Source: Boswellia sacra
Lineage: Eukaryota; Streptophyta; Magnoliopsida; Sapindales; Burseraceae
Length of the DNA: 64,000 bases
Direction: 5' to 3'
Assembly (NCBI GenBank): GCA_013180625.2
Contig: SNVD02007596.1
Span: 226,676-290,675, forward strand
The notes beneath the pieces are model-generated. The model had not been told where the DNA came from. It made no database searches and saw only the letters and a program-made list of their open reading frames with translations. Positions 30,310 through 42,854 of this stretch are shown here, in pieces. The position numbers were made by a program, and so were the translations under genes. Position 1 is the first letter of the stretch. The number at the start of each line of letters is the position of its first letter.

Positions 30310-32183
30310 CTACCATTGCATTCAAAGGAAACTCTTCAATCCCATTAGTCTCTCTAAGGTAAGCCTGTAGAAGTCGAAGTGCAAAACGATCAAAGAGGAA
30401 TGCCAGAGCATTTGCAGTTTTGGTTTCTTCAATTGAGACCTCACTGGAAAGATCGAGAAATTCTAATAGTTGTTCATATTGTGATGATTCAGATTCATCA
30501 AAAGAGTCATCTGCACTTTCACTACCAACCAAGGATGGTGACCTGGTTAGGAAGGATGTGATCTTTACAGTCCCTCCGTATCTCCAAACTCCAATTCCTC
30601 CCGCTTGCTTCCACTCATAGTATCCTTTCAGACAGAGAATGCAATCCACGACTTTACTTGATGAACCTCCCTGAATTACCAACCACGAAGTCAGATGTCT
30701 AGAAACAACAATGCTAAACACCTAGAAACACAAGTATCTGAAATAGAGAAAGGAAAATCATGCATTCCACAATCTAACTATAGTGGGCCAAGCTTATTGG
30801 CATTCAAAATAATCACTTGTTACTAGCGCAAATCTTAGGAGTAGTACTTGTAAAGTAGTTAATATGCAATTGTGACTATGCAGATAGAGCTGCTAAGTCT
30901 TTGAATTCAATAATTCAAATGCATCAGTATGCAGATTAATATATCAAGAAGTTTTGAGGAACTAAACCTTTTCTAAGTCTGATGCTTCAAAGGTCAAGAG
31001 CTGCATTTTTTTGACAACCATAAGGAAGTTCCTCATGTTCTCAAAGTACTGAATTGCAAATTGTGCAGCTCCCTCTGTTGACTGAACTGCTATGATTGGA
31101 TTTTCCACCACCTATGCTCATTTTAACAATGAAATCAGATATAACTAATGACTTAGTAATGGTAAGCCCTAGAAATAAAATGTTGTACTTTTTTCTTGAC
31201 ACGGGATACAATAATATTCAGGTACTAATTTGATCACCATGGCATTGGGTAATGGGTACCTTAAGAACAGCACCAGGATTGACTTTGTTAAGCACATTGC
31301 ATAAAATTAGGCCATGGCGGAGAGCAAGGCAAAATTCTTCCTCAGAGGGTTCTTTTGGCAGGACTCCTGATGCACCTTGGTCCATCTGCCTTAGCCAGTC
31401 TGCTGCTTGGTACCTCCTTGTAGCTGGAATCATTAACGATTAATGTAGTCATGCTCAGATATTTTCTCTATCTAAACATCTTTATTTTGTTTTTATCAAG
31501 AGAGAATGATAATTCATCATAAGTTTCAGAAGTAATTGCTAAAATTCTTTTCTTTTATATCCTATTTTCATGCAACATCTATTAGTTTCTTTTCATCCTG
31601 GAAAAAACAAATGGCAGGGTATCAGCCCGTGGACCTACATTTAGTTAAGTGCAACTGTTCCATGAACATCTAGTACAAATTAACACTATAAGCCATAATT
31701 CTGAGAGGTGTGCACTAATGGTGGCCGGTGTGAACTTTGTAAAATAAACTGTTGTGATTTAAAAGTGACCATTCACTGCTTGCATTTATAGGGTGCTAAG
31801 CATCAGAACTGGGGCCACCCTTCCTCTTCTTTGCCAGCATGTGACCCACACCTCACTGACAATACTATAACTTTCAGGTTTGGTAGGTAAAATAACCAGT
31901 TTGAATATATAGGTTTGTGTGCTGATGCTTTTAGTTGCCACATTTGAATTTGCCAGAATTGGAAAATTAGGTTTTGTTCATAAATTATCAATTCCTGCCC
32001 TACTTGTCTCATATCCTCTTTTCAAGAACAGAATTTTTGTGCTCCCCAACAAAAAAAAAAGGAAGAAGGAAAAAGAAAAAGAAAAGAAAAGGTTTTGATA
32101 TTCTGCATACATCCATCTGACAGTTTAATAGTCTCTGGATATTCGTTCCATCATCTTTGGTTGCACAAATTTTCTTCCTGTTC

Positions 32184-32218
<35 letters not shown>

Positions 32219-32951
32219 CTGTTGACCTCATAAAAGACTTATATTACGCCTTAATTAAAGGTTGAGAATGGCCCTATTTATCATTAGTTGCAGTGTTTGA
32301 CACTCTCTACACCCAAAAAAGGCAGAGTAACAGTAAAGGTAGGTATATAGCAAAATGGTACTCATACAAAAACAAACAAATAAATAAATATGAAAGCGCT
32401 AAAAATGGAATCCCTCTCTCCAAGGTGGACCATATCAGCATCATTAGTGATGGGCACCAAACAATTTTCAAAACTCCTGAGATTCCTGATTGTTGCAGAC
32501 CATCAAGATATGTCATATAGTCTTCTATTTAATTTCCTTTTTTTTTCTGTTTTGAAATGAAACAATGACGTGACCCCTCAAACCCAGAAAATTGAGATCA
32601 ATTGATAAAATTTAGCTTGGACCAAGAATCTAAAACTAATTAAAACACTAAACTGATATACTGAAGGAAGCGACTCAAGAGTTCCTTTTCTTTTCTTTTT
32701 GTTTTGTGTATATATTTTTCTGTGAAATATTTGAAATAAATAAATAGAAGAAAAAAGTGAAGTAACAGTATTACTGTACCTGCTTCTTCAGCTTTTCTAT
32801 GAGCTAATTCATAGTCATTGATGATCTCCTTAGTGTATGAAGCCTCATTGTTTGAAACCAAAGACTTTAATCCTCTCAAGTTCTTGCAAGGAGAAGTGAA
32901 AACTGCAGTGGAGTAATTTGTTTCTTGTGGCATCTTTTGCTGTCCAGCCAA
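30310..32951 (-). pseudogene. Captured 5' part of a KIN-14 kinesin gene with calponin-homology domain
   Basis: Four minus-strand exons in natural order with introns. Exon 1 (about 32935-32780) ends IINDYELAHRKAEEA. Exon 2 (about 31430-31260) reads RRYQAADWLRQMDQGASGVL and ALRHGLILCNVLNKVNPGAV, the N-terminal half of the CH domain. Exon 3 (about 31113-30968) reads VVENPIIAVQSTEGAAQFAI and FENMRNFLMVVKKMQLLTFE. Exon 4 (about 30672-30312) reads GGSSSKVVDCILCLKGYYEW and a Ser/Asp-rich stretch. KIN-14 kinesins of this type link actin and microtubules. The motor domain is not included. This is the longest capture, about 2.6 kb. Confidence 0.88.
32186..32215. repeat. (CT)n microsatellite in captured kinesin intron
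   Basis: About 15 CT repeats inside the first intron of the kinesin fragment, possibly inherited from the donor gene. Confidence 0.85.
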
Positions 32952-33730
32952 AATCTAAGCCTCTTATGAAACGAAAATCACTGCCAAAACAAACATAAAA
33001 CTACACACCAGTGTCAGTCAATTCCACAATCCAATGCTCAGAAAACCATTTCAAATGAGAGAGATTGATAAATGATCATGAGAAACAAAATGCAATGAGT
33101 ATAAGACGCTGCATGCCATATATGTACAAATCTATGAGTAGGGAGGAGAAAAAGAACCATATTGGACAAGCACTATAAATCCAGAACTGTAAATGAAAAC
33201 AGAACCATCATCAAACCTTTAAAAGAGAAAACTTACTCTAATATCACAGGAGGGAGTTTCTGCATAGAATTGATTAGTTTAAACAGAGGACAGCAAATTC
33301 TGGAAAGGCAAGGAGAAAGTGAAGTTTGTGCCTGCAGTCTCTATACCTTTAAGGGTCTTCAACAGTTAATTCTGACAAATCTTGGAGAAGTGAACCAAAA
33401 TGATCAGGCTGAGTTGAGCTTAGTAAATGAATGGAGCTATAGATCAAAAGTGTTGCGGAAATAGAGCTATACATTCTTGTTCTACAAAAAGTAAAGAGAG
33501 AAAGTCAAACATTTTTCTGAATAATGTCATGCAGGTTATGCACCAGCCAATGAAATATTAAAGCAGAAACTTCATTCAACAGTCGGTTAAATCTGCAAGT
33601 TTACTAACTATTAACTATAAACATCGTGTTGTGATTTAGGAAGCAATAGCAATCAATCCATTTCAACTATAAAGAATCAAACCTGAGTCATATACTGGAA
33701 ACCCATTTCCTAAATAGCTCTAAAAGTGTG

Positions 33731-34039
33731 TTAAGACAATCCTAGAGAGTCAAACGACGTCGTAGTCATTATCCCACTCCCACTCTTCACTTTCACGTTC
33801 ATCTCTTCTTTGCGACTCTCTTTCTCCACTTCTGTCTCTCCCACGTCTTCAATCGGTTCTGCATCCTCTTTTTCAACCACATCATCGATCGTCTTTGGTT
33901 GCTTCTCAGTCATTTTATGATTTCGCTTTCGCTTACTCTTCTTTTTCAACTCTTCTTCAGGCATGATAGTTGTTCCTAAAGTGGTGGCTGCCTGTACCCT
34001 GTGTTCCTCCACCTGGCCGCCTGCGTCTTCAAGAAGCAC
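33731..34039 (-). pseudogene. Captured N-terminus of a DEAD-box RNA helicase (RH27/RH51-like)
   Basis: The 102-codon minus-strand frame has a Lys-rich stretch (KKKSKRKRNHKMTEKQ), an acidic run, and ends SGIMTTTSFDSLGLS. That is the lead-in to the Q motif in nucleolar DEAD-box helicases of the RH27/RH51 type. The helicase core with motifs I-VI is absent. Identification relies on the SFxSLGLS motif after a charged tail. Confidence 0.6.
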
Positions 34040-34086
34040 CTATATAAGCAACAAAGAAAAGTATAAAACTTTCCAGAAACTTACAG

Positions 34087-34190
34087 GTGACTTTTGTCGA
34101 TGGAGGCAGCGGCTACTATACTCAAGACGAATTTGGGGATTTAGGGTTTATGAAACCATTCAATTTATTTGGCGGCGACTCGAAGGGTAA
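34087..34190 (+). other. Exon-like segment on the opposite strand
   Basis: The plus strand reads VTFVDGGSGYYTQDEFGDLG and FMKPFNLFGGDSKG without stops, preceded by TTACAG like a splice acceptor. It looks like a plant exon, but I do not recognise it. It would be the only captured segment in plus orientation in this CACTA element. Confidence 0.3.
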
Positions 34191-34199
34191 TACAATAAT

Positions 34200-34795
34200 A
34201 TAACATAATTTTGAAAACTTAGTTTTAATAATAATAAAAAATTAATTCCCAAAACTAAAGCATCAACCATCCTGCTTCCAGCCACAGCCACCGCAACAGC
34301 CCCAGCATTATACCACACTATCACAGCCTTACCTGTACCACCATCGCATCCAAGAAAAACACCTACAACAGTCACCACTGCCATATAAAACCTAGCAAAC
34401 CGAAATCACCGATGTCGCACTGTTTGCCGCTTCAACAAAATCAAACCCTCAAATATACAGGTGCTTCGTTAGAGAAACAAAGTACAACGCTAAAAGGATT
34501 CAATCACTTAATAGAGGAAGGGAGGGAGGGGACAAGTGATTTCTAGCATAATGGAATACGCAGAGAGGGAGAGGGCAGAAGAGATGAAGAGAGAGCGGCT
34601 AGGTCAAGAGGGAAATGCCGAAAATCAGGAGGGAAGCTAGTATTTATACAAAATGGTAATTTTGTAATTTTGTTGAATTATGGTAGCGCCAGATAAGTGT
34701 ATAGGCAGGTTGACTTTATAAAATTGTGTTATATTTGACTGAGTTTCAAGGGAACCCTAAAATATACAAAACCAATGCGTCAAGTATGTAAAAAC
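34200..34795. other. CACTA element 1 right subterminal region
   Basis: Mostly non-coding, with only scattered subterminal motifs (ATATTTGACTGAG at 34731, GCGTCAAGTATG at 34778). It is far poorer in repeats than the left end. Confidence 0.5.
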
Positions 34796-34807
34796 TTTCT
34801 TGTAGTG
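34796..34807 (-). repeat. Right terminal inverted repeat of CACTA element 1
   Basis: TTTCTTGTAGTG, perfect inverse of 24009-24020, followed by the CAA duplication. Confidence 0.93.
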
Positions 34808-34810
34808 CAA

Positions 34811-36641
34811 CTAACATATTGCAACCTTCGTAAAAACCCATAAACTTTATTCGCTGTCTTTAGTGCCGACATATCTTGAATTGCTTCCACTTTGTCTGGA
34901 TCCACCTCTATCCCATTCTCTCCAACTACATAGCCCAAAAGCTTCTTTGAAGTTACCTAAAAAATGCACTTCTTTGGATTCAATTGCAATTTATATCTCT
35001 AGACTCATTCTAGAAACCTTTTCAAGCCTTTGAAATGCCCTTCTCGCATTTCTAACTTAAACCATTGTGTCATTAACATAGACTTCAACCTCATGATGGA
35101 TCACGTTGTCAAACAATGTGGTATCCACTCTCTGGTAATGGCTCCCACATTCTTCAACCCAAAAGGCATCACCTTATAACAATAAGTTCCCTATTTAGTG
35201 ATAAAGGTTGTCTTAGTGTTATCTTTATTTGCCATGAAGATCTGACTGTACCCTGAAAACCCACCAATAAAATAGAACATCTTGCTTGCAACTGCTCTGT
35301 ATACCAAGGCATCAATATGTGGTAGCTGAAGTTATCTTTTAGAGAAGCCTTATTCAAGTCTTTCTGATCAACATCCATTCTCACCCCACCATCTTTCTTG
35401 GGAATCAGTATAATGTTTGCATGCCACTTTATATAATTCACCACATCAAGGAACTTAGCGTCAATCTATTTAGTTATATCTTCCTTGATTAACTCTGCCC
35501 ATTTTGGTTGTAACCTCTTCAACTTTATGTTACAAGCGTTATGTGTGGATAGGTGGAAATAGTATGTCAACAATGCTTTTATCAATTCCAGGCATGTCGT
35601 CATAAAACCAAGAAAAAGCTTTTTCTCTCTTCTTCATAATTTTTTGAAATCTCTCTCTCTTTTCTGGAGTTGTGTCATGTACAATGCATATATTCCTAGG
35701 ATGTTCAATTGTACCAAGATTAATATAATGCAATTGAATAAAATGGATGTCAAATATGCTCGTGAAACGATAATCATCATGTATGCAACTAATAGGAAAA
35801 ACATCACCCAAGTAAGCAAAATCAATTTTGTTACATCAAATTTGGAAACGAAAACATCATCCTTAAACAAATTAGAAATGAAAACAAAGTCATCCTCAAT
35901 TGGAAAATATTCAATGTTGTTTTCTACCACAACTACCAGCTCATCTAAAGTCAATCCCTCGTATACAAGCTCTTATTTGATACTCAATTCCATTACTCTC
36001 TTTACTAGCTAGCCTTATTCTACCAAGGCTTTGAAATCTACCACATCGTTGAATATCTCAAACCTAGGCTTAGTTGTCCCATTATGCTTCCATGGTTTTG
36101 CTTCTCCAGTGTGTAGTGGCTCTTCAGCTTTGACAAATTTTATGCCTTTCCTCTTGGGAACTACCCAGATCTTCTACCTTTCACCAGTTGATTATCCTCT
36201 CCAAATTCATATCCCAACATTCTCTTGTCAAATTTGCCTTTAAATTTTAGAAAGGCAGGAACAGCCACATAAGTTTTCCCTAAGCCAATACCAGGCTACA
36301 GTAACAGGATCGATTTCTTTAATGATGTCCACATGGAACCCACTCATAAAAGGTATTTCACCTTTAACAACACTCAAAAGCTAATGGCTGGTAATGCTTT
36401 GACTCTAATAGTGATAATCTCCCTATCCAAATTAAGCCTAATCAATTGATGGAGAGTAAAGGAATTCCACCCAATAGATGGTAGCATGCACGCCCCAATG
36501 CATTAAACGTTACTGGTATATTTGACATAGTGAACTCCACAATGGCTTCAATATGCCCAGCCTTTACCAAGGCTTTGAAGGTCCCAATCTCACATCTATG
36601 AGAATCATCATAGGCACAGATCACCACATGAGAGGTCTCTA
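34811..36641 (-). pseudogene. Tat B protease end, spacer and RT (decayed)
   Basis: Minus strand: protease tail (VICAYDDSHRCEIGTFKALV from 36610), a long spacer, the LGTIEHPRNICIVHDTTPEK and FYDDMPGIDKSIVD segments (35811-35539), then RT with IILIPKKDGGVRM (35420). The catalytic box reads YVND at about 35070, not YVDD. RT resumes across the CACTA insertion at 24008. Numerous stops and frameshifts. Confidence 0.8.
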
Positions 36642-38357
36642 TAAACAAGGCCTTCGTCCCACCAGAGCGTTTGCGATCACGATACTATGTCAAAGCCTAT
36701 TTGGAGACTTAAAGGAACACAAACAAGCTATAGGCATGTTTGGAGAATGGAGTCGCCACCCAATCTTCTATTGGGAAAATGGATTATGGCAATCCATCCC
36801 TTGCTTCGGAACACAAACTACCCTCATCCCTTCAGGGACGCGTTCAGGAAGTCAGGTACAACTCATTTGCCTCGTCCGGATTTAAATTTGACTTCCAATA
36901 GGGTATACCAAACAAAAATAGCATATATTGTTATATAGTCCACCTAAATTGTTTATTTTATTTACACATTTCCAATTTTATCTTCTTTATTCGTGTAAGG
37001 TGTACTCAACTAAAGTAATTAAACATAGGGAAATGGAAGGAGGATTACAACAATTGTTATTCAACAATAAAGTAACTTCTACTTCTAAAGACTTCAAATA
37101 TTATTCATGCATATTTTTAAAAATGGTAACCAATCAAAATAAATCAACCAACATTATAAACGAGGCCATAAATTGAAATCACGACACTTTTACCTAGATT
37201 TGATAATTCTATCGTGATAATTCTACCTATTCTTTGCTATTCTAGCAGAATTTAATTGTTAGTAGAATTCTAAAATGGTAGTTCTAGCCTAGACATGGCA
37301 TTTCTAGTACAATCACGATTATCATGGCAATCATGGCATATTCTAGCCTAATTCAATCAAAGATGGCAAAACATGGCTATTCTAGCCTTACTCAAGCAAT
37401 CAAAGTAAATCATGGCAACTCTTGTCTATTCTATATATGCTATTTCCTAGCATGCTTCAAAATAGTCACAAGTTCAATTCCTAGCATGATTCTAATCATG
37501 TGCGCCTAAGCATGATTCTAAATATTCGCAAAGAAAATAAGCTCCTAATCATGTTTCTAGATAAAGGAGAGAAAGATGACTTACCTTAACATGTATTTCT
37601 GCCTTGCAAAACAAATAAGGATTAAAATAATTCAGAATAATCCTAAACATGCTTATTCTAAAGTAAGGAAAATAAAGAAGAAAATAGGAGGGAGAAGAGA
37701 GAACTGCTCTCAAGACATACCTTTTCCACGTTTAGAGCAATAAAATGTCTAAACAATATTGAAGTAGAAAAAACTCCTTGAATTCTCAAGTATGTCTTCA
37801 AGAGGGAGGATAGAAGATTTTTTTGTGTCTTGAAAAGTGAAGAGATGGGGTGTTTATATAGTAAAGGTTGAGGTTGAAAAATAAGCCAAAAAAAAAAAAA
37901 AGGAAAGTCCAAAACAAACTTTTAAAAAATTGAAGGAAGAACAGCCGGCTGGCAGTGGGTGGACCCCAGTCGGTGGTAGGACAGCTAGCCAACTATTTTC
38001 TAGCTATCGACTGGTGATGGCCCACCAAAGCGTTTTATTTTGCATCTTTTCAATGCAGACTTCCTTTGACCTTTGTTTGTTTGATCACACATAACTCTTT
38101 GACTTCAACTCCAATTTGTGATCCATAAAATTTATGAAAACTAGACATTTGTAGCTTCATAATGGCATATGGCTCATTATCATATTCCCCTTAGATTAAT
38201 TTATGTGATTTTTCAAATTCGTGTGTCAGTTTTTAAAGCCTTTGGTCGGTTTCTTCTCGACTCTCTTATTTTTGCTTCCAAGGGCTATTTAGTCATTTCC
38301 CTTTGCTCTTCATTCATCTTCACTTCATCATCAAGCCTAAAAAATCAAGTGTCTATA
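36642..38357 (-). mobile_element. Tat-family solo LTR inside Tat B protease
   Basis: A 1.7-kb sequence aligning end to end with the LTRs at 18784-22020 and 44237-46175. Protease coding sequence lies on both sides (LHKFGIENENLEAI on the right, VICAYDDSHR on the left). Target duplications are too decayed to define. The U5-side block TTTGCGATCACGATAC and the AGCATG-rich middle match the other copies. Confidence 0.8.
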
Positions 38358-39548
38358 GCCTCCAAGTTCTCATTTTCTATCCCAAACTTGTGCAATATTT
38401 TGAGAGACAGTAGATTAATGGCAGAGCCATCATCCACCATCACGCTAGAGGTTTTCTTGCCTTCTATCTCAACAATATGAATAAGGGTTTATTGTGTTCC
38501 TTCCCCTGAACAAGTAGATCATCATTAGAGAAATTGATAATCCTTTTTTTACTATTTGCTACGAGCTCATTCTTCATGCCCTTATTCTCATTCCCTAAGA
38601 TTACAACGATAATCATTTCCTCAAGTGTTGATAAAATTGAGTTGGGCATGTCAGTAAGTGCCCTCGCCATTGCTTCTCTTTATTTATGAGAAACTTTGAG
38701 AAGATCACAAATACTAACATTGGCTTGGGTTATTTTAAGTTGCTTGAAAATTGCATCATCTTCCTCTTTCTTTTCCTCTTTGTTAGCAGTCTCATTGTTT
38801 TTATCTTAGACAGGGCTTGGATAGAATCGCCGACTCCTTGTCACACCTTGCACTTCCTTTTCATTCTTCTTCCTATCCTCGTTATCACTAAAGTCATCCC
38901 AAAAATTATCTAGGACCTTCTTACTTCATCTACTCTCATTTCCCTCCTCAAGTTTGTCTTGAAAATTTTTCATTCTCCCCTCATCATTATCTATGTCATC
39001 CTAAACACTTTTGTTTTCTCCCTTATCCTCACTAAAATTATCCCAAAAGTTACAAATTGTTCTGACATCCCATATCCCAATTACACTCTTCACCTTACAC
39101 CTTCTAGGCCTAAGTACTCTCTATTTAATCTTTACTTTCGTCCTATCTCCTCTACCTATTGACTATTCTTTTTTGATTTCCCTCTTGTTCTCACTCTTCT
39201 CACTCTCTTACTCACTAAGAATGACAAATTTTAGCCTTCGTGTCCCTACATGAGGATCATCATTCCCTTTAATGGCAATAGGGACCCGTCTTTGTCTCCT
39301 GATAAACACCCAAACCTAGATGTACTTCCTTTTTTTTGACTTCCTTCCGTTCCAAATTCTGCTCCATTGCTTCCTCGGTCTCTACTTTCTAGGATTTCAT
39401 GCCTTGCCATGTTTGATATAGAGTCTCTCGTCTCATGAATCCTTGTATTACCTCCTTTTTTTTTTTTTTTTACTTGGAATGCTTTGCCACTACAAGTCAT
39501 GCCTTCCTTCTTGAAAGATTTCATCAACCTCCTCCTTTCCCATGCCAA
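38358..39548 (-). pseudogene. Tat B gag-protease linker and protease start
   Basis: The minus strand reads the protease active-site region VMVDDGSAINLLSLKILHKF near 38450-38370, corresponding to the VDDGSAIN motif of Tat D at 62350. A Lys/Glu-rich linker lies upstream with many stops, as in Tat D 62644-62901. Similarity changes strand at about 39549. Confidence 0.65.
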
Positions 39549-42500
39549 AGCTAATCGTAAAGGTTGATCTTAATGGTGGTACATTATCGTAATGGGAGTA
39601 GATTCCTTTTTTTAAGCACTAAAAATGGAGAGATACCTATGTGTAGGTATCAGGTGTCAATGATTAACCATATCAACCCAGTGGTCACTAGCATCATGAA
39701 GAAGTAGGGATATATGCCCAAGACTGGACTTGGAATAAGCTTTTTAGGAGTGCTCACTTTTCCTGAGATCAAGGGCAAACCAGTAAGAGAGACTGGGATA
39801 TGACTTAGATGAAGACATGCGCCTAACTGGGGGTAAGGGGCCCATTAAGTTTGTGAAGGCTGAAGAGGTCATGTATGTCAAAGAACGTGAACCATAGGGC
39901 TACAATGGGATTTTGAAGCTAGGGTTTGAAATCTTCAAAGATGTGATGAGCCCAAGGCCTCTAGAGATCAATGAGCTCGACAAGGAGTTAAAGAAGCTAA
40001 TGTTGGGAGGGCAAACGATGAAAAACGTAGCATGCTCATATGAGAAGACTCCTATTGACCTTGTCAGCCTTATCAAAGAGGACATAACTGATGCTTGTTA
40101 TAAAGATGTCATTGTTCCTAAACTGTTTGAGAACACTATGTTTGTAAATAAATTTGGTACAACAAAGAATAGCATAACATCCCCACCTACTCGCACATAA
40201 AGCCAATTAAGCAAAATCTAAGAAAGATAAGACCAAAATAGGCGTGGAAGATTAAGGAAGACTGGGTGGCTAACATTGTCCTGGTACCAAAGAAAGATAG
40301 AAGGGTAAGGATGTGTGTTGACTATCGAGATTGAAATAAAGCCTCGTAGAATGATGATTTCCCACTATCATATATAGATTTATTGGTATAGAGTGTAGCC
40401 TCAAGCAAGATGTTTTTATTCATTGATGGGTTCTCTGGTTATAATCAAATTATAATGGCAGTAGAAGACAAGATGAAAATGACCTTTATTACGGAATGAG
40501 GGACCTATTGCTACAAGGTGATGCCATTTCGATTGAAGAATGACGGGGTAACTTATTAAAGGATGGCCACAATGCTTTTCCATGATATTATCCACAAAGG
40601 GATTGAGGTTTACGTCAATGACATGATGATGAAGTGTGATATGAGCAAAGGATAGTTTGAAGCCTTGGAGAAATTCCTATAGAGGGCAAAGAAATGCCAA
40701 TTAAGATTTAAGTCCCAAGAAGTGCGTGTCAACAGTGACATTTGAAAAATTACTAGGATTTTGGGTCCACAAATAGGGAATAGAAGTTGATCCAGACAAA
40801 GTGAAAGCCAGCACAGAAATGCTGACACCTAAAATAGAGAAGGAAGTTCGAGGGTTTTTGAGAAAGATCCAATACATCAGTAAGTTCATTGCTAAGCTTA
40901 CAACTATTTATACGCCAATTTTCAAGTTGTTGAGGAAGAATCAGCCAGTGGAATGGAATGAACAGTGCCGAAAGGCCTTTGGCCAAGTAAAGGAGTATCT
41001 GGCTAATGCCCCTGTGTTAAGATCTCCACAGCCAGGGAAGTCGTTAATCTTGTATTTGTCAGTTAAAGTGGAGGCAGTAGGAGCCATGTTGGCATGGGCT
41101 AATGAGAATGTTGTGAAACACGCAGTCTATTACTTAAGCAAGAAGTTGTTGGAGTATGAGCTTAAGTACACTCACGTAGAAAATACCTACTTAGCAATGG
41201 TGCAGGCCTCTAAGAAGCTTAGGCACTATTTTCAATCATAAAAGTTACAAGCAGTTTTCAAGATGGATCTGATGAAGTACTTGTATGAGATATCATCCTT
41301 GGTAGGGAAACTGGCAACATGGATAGTGTAACTGTCAAAATTTCATGTTGAATATATCACCAAGAAGGTGGTAAAAGGTATAATAGTGGTAGAGTTCTTA
41401 GCAATGAATCTAGTGGATGATGATGATGAACCGTGGGAGTTAGAGTTCCCCGATGAGCACTTGGGAGTTATTACAGTAGTAGGGTGGTATTTGTACTTTG
41501 ATAGAGTAGTAAACAAGAATAAAGCAAGAGTGGGAGTCATCCTCATTTCACTTAATGGAAAAATAATGCCATTTGCTAAGAAATTGGGATTTAATGTCAC
41601 AAACAATGTGGTAGAATATGAGGCATGCATGTTTGGGTTCAGAACAGTAGTAGTGATGGGCATTAAGGAAGTTGAAGTATTAGGAGATTCATAGTTATTT
41701 GTTCTATTGGCAGAAGAATAGTGGGACATAGGGAAAGAGAAACTTAAGCTATACCTAGAATAAGTCAAAAAGTTGATGACGATGTTCACCAAGTGTGTCT
41801 TCAAACATGTGTCTCGCGATGAGAATAAAACAGCAGATGCCTTGGTAAGACTGGCCCTTATCTAGGAGAATCCAGAGAAAGCAATGACAAAACCATTAGT
41901 GGCAACATATGCTCATCATCCGTGCTACCAAGAGGAGTGGGCGATGGAAGCTGATACCGAAGAGAAGCCTTGATTTTATGACTTGAAAAGGTACTTGGAA
42001 GAAAGAGTCTTCCCTAAAGGAGCTGATGAGAGAGATAAAATAGCTTTGAGACAGCTAGCCTAACAATTCACAATGCTAGGGGAGAATGATGTATAAAAGA
42101 ATGCCGATCGATGGTTTATAGGTTAGATGTGTAGATCAAAAAGAGGCTCGACAAATTATGAGGGAAGTACACATAAGAATCTATGGACCTCACATAAATG
42201 GATTGGCCTTGGACAAAAAGCACTTGAGATTAGGGTTTTACTGGTTGACTATAATGACGGACTAATAAAGTTTGCAAAAAAGTGCCCTCAGTGTCAGATT
42301 CATGGAGATTCAATTCATCAGCCGCCATGGGAGTTGTAGAGCATGTTGTTACCATAGCATTTTATTGCATGGGGAATTGACATTATCAGAGAGATAAGGC
42401 CACCATCCTCGAATATGTATCGATATGTGATTGTAATAATAGACTACTTTTCAAAGCAGATAAAAGCTGAGTCTTTTAATTAGCTAGGGGCAAAGCAGAT

Positions 42501-42854
42501 GGCCAGATTTATTGAAAGACATTTTTTTTGTAGATATAGAGTACCGCACCATATGGTAATACACAACGGCGTTCAATTCCAAGAAGAAACAAAGGATTTA
42601 TTAAAGTGATACTAGATTGAGCATCATAAGTCATCCCCTTACCATCCATAAGTAAAAAGTGCAGTAGAAATAGTCAATAAAAATGTTAAGAATATGTTGG
42701 CAAAGGCAGTTCAAACTTATCAAGATTGGACTAAAAGGTTGCCTTTTCTATTGTGAGGATACAAAACTACTGTAAGGATCTCATCGGGAGCGAACCCAAT
42801 CTCTCAGGTCTATGAAACAAAAGTGATATTGTCAATAAAAGTTAGGATGCTATC
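39549..42854 (+). pseudogene. Tat element C pol: spacer, RT, RNase H, truncated integrase (plus)
   Basis: The spacer (39549-40250) parallels 61731-61290 of Tat D. RT spans about 40260-40800, with the box VYVNDMMMK near 40610. RNase H spans 40801-41860, including WNEQCRKAFGQVKEYL and YYLSKKLLEYELKYTHVENT. The integrase zinc region has KCPQCQIHGD near 42280. The integrase core (42360-42850) has GIDIIREIRP, but the second catalytic aspartate is replaced in VIHNGVQF. It stops at GANPISQVYETKV and an LTR follows directly. Many stop codons. Confidence 0.82.

Larger units (their letters stand above)
24009..34807. mobile_element. CACTA (En/Spm-like) DNA transposon, 10.8 kb, carrying six or more host-gene fragments
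   Basis: Both ends carry the CACTA terminus: CACTACAAGAAA at 24009 and its reverse complement ending at 34807. Both are flanked by the 3-bp target duplication CAA (24006-24008 and 34808-34810). Removing the element rejoins a Tat RT coding region. Subterminal repeats lie inside the left end. No transposase frame is visible, so it is non-autonomous. The interior holds exon-intron pieces of six identifiable plant genes, all on the minus strand. Confidence 0.93.
23436..39548 (-). mobile_element. Tat element B (minus), fragmented by a CACTA element and a solo LTR
   Basis: Minus-strand order from right to left: gag/protease linker (39548-38358), solo LTR (38357-36642), protease end and spacer (36641-35812), RT (35811-34811), CACTA element (34807-24009), RT end and RNase H (24008-23436). 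Joining the flanks of each insertion restores collinearity with Tat element D at 52000-63000. Neither LTR of B itself is present, and the left end breaks inside RNase H. Confidence 0.82.

Noticed and set aside
25296..34039. Reading the kinesin, CCS1 and other pieces as resident host genes
   Set aside because: Every one is a fragment missing essential domains, carries frameshifts or stops, and lies between CACTA termini that split a Tat coding region.
37658..37992. Minus-strand Phe-rich frames and those at 39011-39253
   Set aside because: Low-complexity shadows in LTR and decayed linker sequence without any family match.
36637..38362. Target-site duplication of the Tat solo LTR
   Set aside because: Flanks CTCTA and GCCTC do not match convincingly and the LTR ends are mutated; solo status rests on flanking protease sequence instead.
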